DNA from: Dactylosporangium roseum
GTDB lineage: Bacteria; Actinomycetota; Actinomycetes; Mycobacteriales; Micromonosporaceae
DNA length: 64,000 bases
Direction of reading: 5' to 3'
Assembly (NCBI RefSeq): GCF_025264685.1
Contig: NZ_CP073721.1
Span: 4,021,001-4,085,000 of the forward strand
The position numbers were made by a program, and so were the translations under genes. The stretch's first letter is position 1. Each line of letters begins with the position of its first letter. Below are positions 24,950-31,325 of this stretch, piece after piece. Below the pieces are notes generated by a model. It searched no databases and was not told where the DNA came from. It worked only from the letters and a program-made list of their open reading frames with translations.

Positions 24950-25393
24950 GTGCTTCTCGAACTGGTCCGTGAGTTCTGCGCCGCCGACCGGCACGAGTTC
25001 GACGAGGCGCGGATTGGCCGCGCCCTCGGGCCGCTGCTCGCCGAGGACACACACGGCCAGGTGTGGCTGGCGGTCGACGACTCGGGCGCGGCCGCGGGCT
25101 ACGCGGTGGTGACGTGGGGCTGGAGCCTGGAGTCAGGCGGCCGGGAGGCACTGCTCGACGAGATCTACGTCCGTGACCGCGGCCACGGCGTGGGCGCCGT
25201 CCTGCTCCGCCACGCGATGCGGGCCGCGGCCGAGGCGGGCGCGTCTGCGATGTTCCTGGAGACCGAGGCGCACAACACCAGGGTCCGCGGGTTCTACGCC
25301 CGCCACGGCTTCGCGGAGGAGGACTCCGTCTGGATGAGCGGCCCGCTGGGCCGGGCGGGCGGGCCCGCTGAGCCTCACCCCGCCCCGAAGTAG
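24950..25393 (+). CDS. GNAT family N-acetyltransferase
   Basis: 147 residues from GTG 24950. LLELVREFCAADRHEFDE, then LLDEIYVRDRGHGVGAVLLRHAMRAAAEAGA (acetyl-CoA motif with RGHGVG) and FLETEAHNTRVRGFYARHGF define a GNAT fold. The N-terminus seems short: in-frame codons upstream read RRADAADAAV, a natural GNAT beginning, but meet a TGA, while a GTG in another frame reads VTVRAA. A one-base shift near 24905-24915 would join them. Substrate unknown. The end overlaps the convergent membrane-protein gene by 19 bases. Confidence 0.75.
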   Translation: MLLELVREFCAADRHEFDEARIGRALGPLLAEDTHGQVWLAVDDSGAAAGYAVVTWGWSLESGGREALLDEIYVRDRGHGVGAVLLRHAMRAAAEAGASAMFLETEAHNTRVRGFYARHGFAEEDSVWMSGPLGRAGGPAEPHPAPK

Positions 25394-25935
25394 AACGGCA
25401 CCGCGACGATGGCCGCGACCAGCAGGTCCCACGGCGACGGCCGGCACACCCACCGCACCATCCGCATCCGGCGGCGCCGGCCCGCGGCGCTCCGGCCCGC
25501 TCCGGAGCGCATCCGGCGGCGCAGCCGCAGCCGGACCTGCTTGTCCATCGCGTCCTCGGGAAAGACCAGCCAGCCCCACCGGTTCGCGGCCGCCGCGCGC
25601 AGCCCGCTCAGTCCGGCACCGGCGGCCGCGAACACCCCTCCGGACAGTACGAAACGGAAGATCGTGTCGGTGACCGGCGTGCCGAGCACCGGCTCGAGGA
25701 GCAGCACGACGGCCACCCCGCCGAAGCCCTCGGCCACGCCGACGATCATCCACGCGTAGGCGCGCTCCAGGTTGCGCAGGTTGGCGGCGATCGAGTGGGC
25801 CGGCAGTTCCACCGTCTGCCGGCGCAGCGTCGCAGCGTCGTCGGCCAACCCCGACAGCCAGACCACCGGGCCGGCCGTCAGGCGCACCACACGACCGCCG
25901 GGGTCCGTGAACCTGTCGCCGGACCGCATCGCCAC
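25375..25935 (-). CDS. Hypothetical membrane protein
   Basis: 186 residues from GTG 25935, chosen because GGGAGG lies 7 bases upstream; a longer reading from 25968 or 25992 is possible. RFTDPGGRVVRLTAGPVVWLSGL opens the protein. Two central membrane segments (AWMIVGVAEGFGGVAVVLLL and FRFVLSGGVFAAAGAGLSGL) are followed by a strongly basic stretch rich in Arg and a last hydrophobic segment (WDLLVAAIVAVPFYFGAG). No domain recognised. Confidence 0.6.
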   Translation of the reverse strand: MAMRSGDRFTDPGGRVVRLTAGPVVWLSGLADDAATLRRQTVELPAHSIAANLRNLERAYAWMIVGVAEGFGGVAVVLLLEPVLGTPVTDTIFRFVLSGGVFAAAGAGLSGLRAAAANRWGWLVFPEDAMDKQVRLRLRRRMRSGAGRSAAGRRRRMRMVRWVCRPSPWDLLVAAIVAVPFYFGAG

Positions 25936-26010
25936 CCGTACACCTCCCAGCACGAGAGATGTCACCATATTCGCAGTCGGGCCCGCCCGCACCCACCGCG
26001 GCGGACCAGG

Positions 26011-27786
26011 TCAGCGGCGGGCGAGCCAGGCCCGGAGGTTGCCGGCCCACAGGCCGATCGCGACGGCCATGAGGACCGCGGCGACGGCGACGCGCCAGTG
26101 CCGGGTCACGAGCATGACGACCGCCCAGCCCGCGGTGAGGGCGACCACCGTCACCAGTGTCGCGCGCAGGAAGCGCAGCAGCCGGGACTGCGCCGCGGCC
26201 TCGACCGCGACGATCACGAACGCCAGGCCGGCACCCGACCAGAACACCCCGGCCGGCGGGCGGACGAGGATCAGCGCGGCGCCGGCGAGCACCACCGAGG
26301 CGGAGGCGGCCGCCCACGCGGCCCGGAACCGGCGGCGCCGTGCCTGCTCCTCCAGCGGTACCGGCCGGTGGGCCGGGTCGCCGGCCGCGGGCGCCGGAGC
26401 GGGCGGGTGCGTCCTCGCCCGTACCAGGGCCGCCCGCTCCTCCTCGAGGGCCACCCGTTCTGCCTGCGACCGCCCCAGGCCGGCGTCCGCGCCCGGGCGC
26501 TCCCGCCCCGTCGCCCGTGCCGCGGCGAGGTGCTGCCGGCTCGTGTCACGGTCCTCTTCGATGCCGGCGCGGACGTCGCGCAGCCGGGACTCGACGGCAG
26601 CGAGCCGTCGTTCGCGAAGTTCCGCCTCGTGCGCCGTGCCGAGCGGTTCGGCGTCGAGCAGCGCCCAGGTGACGGGGTAGGCCCACGACGGGCGGACGGT
26701 GCCGTCGCGGGTGTATCGCGGGCCGGCCGGCGCCCGCTCGCCGCCGAAGCGGTCCTGGGTGTCCAGGCCCCACAGCCCGCGATAGGCGCGCACCCAGGGC
26801 GTGTCGTCGGTGACGACCACCGGCGTCCACCGCCGCTCCTCACCGGGGCCGATGCCCGGCCCGTCGCCGCGGTGGTAGTCCAGGAACGGGATGCCGAACC
26901 CGTCGGCGTACCGCCGCAGCCGCCGCAGCCCCGGCGCGGAGACCTTGGTGACGTAGTCGCCGCGGCGGTACGCGCCGGCGTGCGAGCCGCCGCCCGCGTA
27001 CACGACGGGGTGTTCGCCGACGTGCTCCAGGTCGGGATCGTCCCACCGGCGCCGCACGTCCCGGCCCTCCTTGTCGTGCGACGAGAACAGCACCCATGCC
27101 GGGTCCGGACGGTCCGGCGGCCCGGTGAGGAAGAGCGTCACGTGCTCCCAGTCCGCCTCGTGGTCGTTGACGCCGCCGAACGTCGAGCGCCAGTCGTTCA
27201 TCGCGTAGAAGTACCAGTACTGCAGCACCAGATAGCCGGCGTCGCGGAAGACCCGGCCGTAGTACGGGCTGATCTCCGGCCGCAGGTGCGCCGTGTACCG
27301 CAGGTGCGCCGCCGCGCGCGTGCCGCCGGGCACCTTGCCGCGCACCAGCAACGACATCCGCAGCGCGGCGTCGACGAGGCGGGCGCTCAGGCCGACGGCG
27401 GCGAACCGGCTGGCCGGCCGGAACGCGGACGCGTGCCGCTCGCGGCGCCAGCGGCGGTACTCCGCGCGGCCGAGCGGCTCCTGCGCGAACCGCAGGAACA
27501 GCCGGTCGCCGGCGAACCGCTCGCCGCGTTCGGCCAGCAGCGCCGGGTCGAGCCCGCCGGGTGGCACGAGGCATTCGCCGCCGGCCGTGCCGGGCACGTG
27601 CCGCCACAGCCCGGCGTGGTGCAGGAAACCGTCGACGGCGGTGGGCAGGAACAGCTCTCCGGCGGTGTACCGGACGACCGGTTCGAACCGGGTCAGCAGG
27701 CGCACGGCGTCGTCGTGCGTTTCTGGCACGCCCGCGTCTACCCGCCACCCGGCGGGGAGAAACCGGCGGTTGCGCCGGGGGAGCAT
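26011..27786 (-). CDS. Large hypothetical protein with Vps62-like motif, coiled coil and C-terminal membrane segments
   Basis: 591 residues from ATG 27786. The first 350 residues are a soluble domain: RFEPVVRYTAGELFLPTAVD, PYYGRVFRDAGYLVLQYWYF, the acidic motif GGVNDHEADWEHVTLFL, HDKEGRD and YAGGGSHAGAY. The D-x-E and repeated His features resemble Vps62/NPP1-like proteins. Then comes a charged coiled coil (ELRERRLAAVESRLRDVRAG and following) and about four membrane helices at the end, so the large domain probably faces the cytoplasm or is anchored from its C-terminus. Function unknown. The start is only 9 bases from the divergent YccF start. Confidence 0.7.
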   Translation of the reverse strand: MLPRRNRRFLPAGWRVDAGVPETHDDAVRLLTRFEPVVRYTAGELFLPTAVDGFLHHAGLWRHVPGTAGGECLVPPGGLDPALLAERGERFAGDRLFLRFAQEPLGRAEYRRWRRERHASAFRPASRFAAVGLSARLVDAALRMSLLVRGKVPGGTRAAAHLRYTAHLRPEISPYYGRVFRDAGYLVLQYWYFYAMNDWRSTFGGVNDHEADWEHVTLFLTGPPDRPDPAWVLFSSHDKEGRDVRRRWDDPDLEHVGEHPVVYAGGGSHAGAYRRGDYVTKVSAPGLRRLRRYADGFGIPFLDYHRGDGPGIGPGEERRWTPVVVTDDTPWVRAYRGLWGLDTQDRFGGERAPAGPRYTRDGTVRPSWAYPVTWALLDAEPLGTAHEAELRERRLAAVESRLRDVRAGIEEDRDTSRQHLAAARATGRERPGADAGLGRSQAERVALEEERAALVRARTHPPAPAPAAGDPAHRPVPLEEQARRRRFRAAWAAASASVVLAGAALILVRPPAGVFWSGAGLAFVIVAVEAAAQSRLLRFLRATLVTVVALTAGWAVVMLVTRHWRVAVAAVLMAVAIGLWAGNLRAWLARR

Positions 27787-27795
27787 GATCGAAGC

Positions 27796-28173
27796 ATGGT
27801 CCGCTTCGTGCTCAACGTGCTGTGGCTGATCTTCGGTGGCGGCATCCTGCTGTTCCTCGAATACGCGCTCGCCGCCGTGATCTGCTTCATCCTCGTCGTC
27901 ACCATCCCGTTCGGCGTGGCGAGCTGGCGGCTGGCGGTCTACGCGCTGTGGCCCTTCGGCCACACCGTGCGGCCGAAGCCGGGCGCGGGTGCGGCGACCG
28001 GCCTGGCGAACGTCCTCTGGGTCGTCCTCGCGGGCTGGTGGCTGGCGCTGTCGCACGTCATCGCCGGCGTCACCCTGTGCCTCAGCGTGATCGGGATCCC
28101 GTTCGGCATCGCACACTTCAAGCTCGTCCCGGTCGCGTTCTGGCCCCTCGGACGCGAGGTGGTGGACCTCTGA
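27796..28173 (+). CDS. YccF family inner-membrane protein
   Basis: 125 residues. Two copies of the YccF (DUF307) signature are visible: VTIPFGVASWRLAVYALWPFG and IGIPFGIAHFKLVPVAFWPLG, each after a hydrophobic helix pair. The start MVRFVLNVLWLIFGG is typical. The family is a small conserved membrane protein of unknown function. It is divergent from the previous gene with start codons 9 bases apart, so one or both transcripts must be leaderless or start inside the other gene. Confidence 0.9.
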   Translation: MVRFVLNVLWLIFGGGILLFLEYALAAVICFILVVTIPFGVASWRLAVYALWPFGHTVRPKPGAGAATGLANVLWVVLAGWWLALSHVIAGVTLCLSVIGIPFGIAHFKLVPVAFWPLGREVVDL

Positions 28174-28214
28174 GGATCCGCAGACCGTACAGTGTCACGT
28201 GCTAGTGTCGCGGG

Positions 28215-29189
28215 GTGTTCAAGAAGATGCTGGCCGCGTTCGGCGTCGGCAGTGCGAGCGTCGACACCGTCCTCACCACGTCCGCCGTCCAGCCGGGCGG
28301 CTTCGTCGAAGGTCATGTCCACATCACCGGCGGCGACCATGACGTGCAGATCGAGCAGGCCGTGCTGTCCCTGGTGACGCGCGTCGAGGTCGAGAGCGGT
28401 GACTACGAGCACCACGCCGGCGTCGAGCTGGCCCAGGTCGTCGCCGCGCACTCCTTCCGCGTCGCGCCCGGCGAGCGGCAGTCCATCCCCTTCCGGATGC
28501 CGGTGCCCTGGGAAGCGCCGATCACGGAAGTGTACGGGCAGCATCTGCGCGGCATGGTGATGGGCGTCCGGACCGAGCTGGTCATCGCGAAGGGTCGGGA
28601 CAAGGGCGACCTCGACCCGGTCGCGATCACGCCGCTGCCGGTGCAGCAGGGCGTGCTGGACGGCTTCGCCGCCAACGGGTTCCGCTTCAAGCACGCCGAC
28701 GTCGAGCACGGTCGTCTGCACGGCGTCCAGCAGACGCTGCCGATCTTCCAGGAGATCGAGTTCTGGCCGCCGCCGCAGCACGCGGGGCGGATCAACGAGG
28801 TCGAGCTGACGTTCGTCGCCAACCCCTACGGCGTCGACGTCATCCTCGAGTTTGACAAGCGCGGCGGCGTGTTCAGCTCGGGACACGACGCCTACAGCCG
28901 CTTCAGCATCCGCCACGACCAGGCGGCCGGCACCGACTGGGCCGCGGTCGTCGACGGTTGGGTGCGGGAGGCGACGTCGCGCTACTTCAGCCACCTCCCG
29001 CCCGGCTACGGCCACGGCGGTTCCGGCGGTCACGGGGGCTACGGCGGCCACGGTCACGGCCCGCACCACCGCGGGCCGGGCATGGGCACGGTCGTCGCCG
29101 CCGGCGCCGCGGGCGTCGTCGGCGGCATCGTCGCCGGCGAGGTCTTCGAGGAGGTCTTCGAGGACGACGGCGGCGACTTCGAGTTCTGA
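28215..29189 (+). CDS. Spo0M-like sporulation-control protein
   Basis: 324 residues from GTG 28215. MFKKMLAAFGVGSASVDTVL starts the arrestin-like Spo0M fold; PGGFVEGHVHITGGDHDVQIEQ, VEVESGDYE and FRMPVPWEAPITEVYGQHLRGM are family landmarks. The C-terminus adds a Gly/His-rich stretch (HGGSGGHGGYGGHGHGPHH), possibly metal-binding, and a hydrophobic GTVVAAGAAGVVGGIVAGEV before an acidic tail. In Bacillus Spo0M modulates sporulation and cell-cycle control; a cytoskeletal or developmental role here is inference. A strong terminator hairpin follows. Confidence 0.9.
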   Translation: MFKKMLAAFGVGSASVDTVLTTSAVQPGGFVEGHVHITGGDHDVQIEQAVLSLVTRVEVESGDYEHHAGVELAQVVAAHSFRVAPGERQSIPFRMPVPWEAPITEVYGQHLRGMVMGVRTELVIAKGRDKGDLDPVAITPLPVQQGVLDGFAANGFRFKHADVEHGRLHGVQQTLPIFQEIEFWPPPQHAGRINEVELTFVANPYGVDVILEFDKRGGVFSSGHDAYSRFSIRHDQAAGTDWAAVVDGWVREATSRYFSHLPPGYGHGGSGGHGGYGGHGHGPHHRGPGMGTVVAAGAAGVVGGIVAGEVFEEVFEDDGGDFEF

Positions 29190-29202
29190 CCAGCGCACCT
29201 TC

Positions 29203-29238
29203 GCGGTGGCCGGGCCTCTTTCGGGGCCCGGCCACCGC
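29203..29238 (+). terminator. Terminator hairpin after the Spo0M-like gene
   Basis: A perfect 14-bp stem, GCGGTGGCCGGGCC (29203-29216) with GGCCCGGCCACCGC (29225-29238), and an 8-base loop lies 13 bases past the stop codon. Confidence 0.8.
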
Positions 29239-29313
29239 TGTTTGCCGGGAAAATGTCACACCCGGCGAGGATGATGTGGCGAGACGGACGGTGACCCAAG
29301 AGGAAGGTGTGAC

Positions 29314-30429
29314 ATGAGCGGCGTTCGGGTGTTGGTCGGCACACGTAAGGGGGCGTTCATCCTTACGGCGGACGGTGCCCGCCGGGACTGGCGGGTGGAC
29401 GGACCGCACTTCGGCGGCTGGGAGATCTATCACGTCAACGGATCGCCCGCCGCCCCGGATCGGCTGTATGCGTCGCAGTCGTCCTCGTGGTTCGGGCAGG
29501 TGATCCACCGCTCCGACGACGGCGGCAGATCATGGGAGCCGGTCGGCAACGACTTCGCCTACGAGGGCGAGGTCGGTGACCACCTCTGGTATGACGGCAC
29601 GCCGCGCCCGTGGGAGTTCAAGCGGATCTGGCACCTCGAGCCGTCGCCCGACGACCCCGACACGGTGTATGCGGGCGCCGAGGACGCGGCGCTGTTCCGC
29701 TCGACCGATGGCGGCAAGGTGTGGCAGGAGCTCCCCGCCCTGCGCACCCATCCGTCCGGGCCGCTCTGGCAGCCGGGCGCCGGCGGCATGTGCCTGCACA
29801 CGATCATCCTCGACCCGGCGGATCGCAACCGGATCTATGTGGCGATCTCCGCGGCGGGCGCGTTCCGCACCGACGACGGCGGCGCGACGTGGCAGCCGAT
29901 CAACCGGGGGCTGATGTCGGGGCAGATCCCGGATCCGGACGCCGAGGTGGGCCACTGCGTGCACAACCTCGCCATGCACCCGTCCCGGCCCGAGGTGCTG
30001 TTCATGCAGAAGCACTGGGACGTCATGCGCACCGACGACGCCGGCGGCTCCTGGCGGGAGATCAGCGGGGACCTGCCGACCGACTTCGGGTTCCCGATCG
30101 CGGTGCACGCGCACGAGCCCGAGACGGTCTACGTCGTGCCGATCAAGAGCGACTCCGAGCACTACGTGCCGGACGGCCGGCTGCGGGTCTACCGCAGCCG
30201 CGTCGGCGGCGACGAGTGGGAGCCGCTCACCACGGGCCTGCCGCAGGAGCACTGCTACGTCAACGTGCTGCGCGACGCCATGGCCGTCGACACGCTCGAC
30301 CCGTGCGGGATCTACTTCGGCACGACCGGCGGCCAGGTCTACGGCTCGGCCGACGGCGGCGACAGTTGGACGCCGATCGTCCGCGACCTGCCGGCGGTGC
30401 TCTCCGTGGAAGTGCAGGTCCTGCCGTGA
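29314..30429 (+). CDS. BNR/sialidase-like beta-propeller protein
   Basis: 371 residues from ATG 29314 behind GAGGAAGG. It consists of repeated BNR blades with S-x-D-x-G-x-x-W boxes: SDDGGRSWEPV, STDGGKVWQEL, TDDGGATWQPI, TDDAGGSWREI and SADGGDSWTPI. The start VLVGTRKGAFILTADGARRDW is typical of the WD40/YVTN/BNR-like exo-sialidase family. No signal peptide is visible, so true sialidase action is doubtful. The stop overlaps the start of the MoaD/ThiS-like gene by four bases, a pairing that suggests a joint function. Confidence 0.88.
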   Translation: MSGVRVLVGTRKGAFILTADGARRDWRVDGPHFGGWEIYHVNGSPAAPDRLYASQSSSWFGQVIHRSDDGGRSWEPVGNDFAYEGEVGDHLWYDGTPRPWEFKRIWHLEPSPDDPDTVYAGAEDAALFRSTDGGKVWQELPALRTHPSGPLWQPGAGGMCLHTIILDPADRNRIYVAISAAGAFRTDDGGATWQPINRGLMSGQIPDPDAEVGHCVHNLAMHPSRPEVLFMQKHWDVMRTDDAGGSWREISGDLPTDFGFPIAVHAHEPETVYVVPIKSDSEHYVPDGRLRVYRSRVGGDEWEPLTTGLPQEHCYVNVLRDAMAVDTLDPCGIYFGTTGGQVYGSADGGDSWTPIVRDLPAVLSVEVQVLP

Positions 30430-30722
30430 TCCGGGTCGTGCTCCCCGCCCACCTGCGCAACCTTGCCAAGATCGACGGCGAGGTGCGGATCGAGCTCGCC
30501 GAGCCGGTGACCCAGCGGCTGCTGCTCGACGCGCTGGAGGAGCGCCACCCGATGCTGCGCGGCACGATCCGCGACCGGAGCAGCGGACGGCGGCGGGCGT
30601 TCGTGCGGTTCTTCGCCTGCGAGGAGGACCTGTCCAACGAGTCCCCCGACGCGCCGCTGCCCGACCCGGTGGTCCACGGCAAGGAGCCGTTCCTGATCGT
30701 CGGCGCGATGGCCGGCGGCTGA
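30426..30722 (+). CDS. MoaD/ThiS-like (ubiquitin-fold) protein
   Basis: 98 residues from GTG 30426 (GTGA overlap with the propeller gene). IRVVLPAHLRNLAKIDGEVRIEL, LLLDALEERHPMLRGTI and the C-terminal FLIVGAMAGG fit the beta-grasp sulfur-carrier fold; the terminal Gly-Gly is the residue pair activated by E1-like enzymes. No MoeB/ThiF partner or cofactor gene is nearby, so a role in molybdopterin or thiamine synthesis is not supported. It may be a protein modifier or sulfur carrier for another pathway. Confidence 0.85.
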   Translation: MIRVVLPAHLRNLAKIDGEVRIELAEPVTQRLLLDALEERHPMLRGTIRDRSSGRRRAFVRFFACEEDLSNESPDAPLPDPVVHGKEPFLIVGAMAGG

Positions 30723-30725
30723 GCC

Positions 30726-31112
30726 TCATCGCGGGTCGCGCCGCAGCGGGTGGTCGTGAGGGACCTCGACGAGCACGATGCGGACGCCGTCGGGATCCTC
30801 GATCCACATCTCGTCGAGCCCCCACGGCTCCCGCCGCGGCTCGCGGGCGACCCGCACGCCGGCCGCCGCGAGCCGCTCGTGCTCGGTGCGCAGGTCACGG
30901 ACCTGTAGCCAGATCCGCAGCGGCCCGCCGGGCTCGTCGTGCGCCGTGCCGGACACCTCGAGGAACCCCTGGCCGAGGAAGAAGACCAGACCGGGATGCT
31001 CGGCCGGCCCGAACTCGCGGTAGACCGCGAGCCCGAGGACGTCGCGGTAGAAACGCTGGCTCCGTCCGGGGTCGGACGAGCGGAGCAGCACACGGCTGCC
31101 GAGCACTTCCAT
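30726..31112 (-). CDS. VOC/glyoxalase family protein
   Basis: 128 residues from ATG 31112 (a start 4 codons earlier is also open). SRVLLRSSDPGRSQRFYRDVLGLAVYREFG, GLVFFLGQGFLEVSG, LRIWLQVRDLRTEHERLAAAG and WGLDEMWIEDPDGVRIVLVEV are the paired beta-alpha-beta-beta-beta units of the vicinal oxygen chelate fold, with the usual Glu metal ligands. Members are dioxygenases, glyoxalases or resistance proteins; no subfamily is evident. It converges with the MoaD/ThiS-like gene, three bases apart. Confidence 0.85.
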   Translation of the reverse strand: MEVLGSRVLLRSSDPGRSQRFYRDVLGLAVYREFGPAEHPGLVFFLGQGFLEVSGTAHDEPGGPLRIWLQVRDLRTEHERLAAAGVRVAREPRREPWGLDEMWIEDPDGVRIVLVEVPHDHPLRRDPR

Positions 31113-31325
31113 GGCCCCGATCATCTCACCTCCGCCGCATCTTCGCGTCCGGGCGATGCCCGCGTCGGGGCGGGGGCTCCGGGTGGGGGAGACCTACCTC
31201 GCGGCGCGCCGGGTGCGCGGGGACGCCCGCATGCCTGACGTCTACCATTGCGGCGACGTCCAGGGAGTGTTCGGGGCGGCGACAGGGTCGAAGGCCGGCC
31301 GGTGCGAGATCGCCCTCGAGATGAC

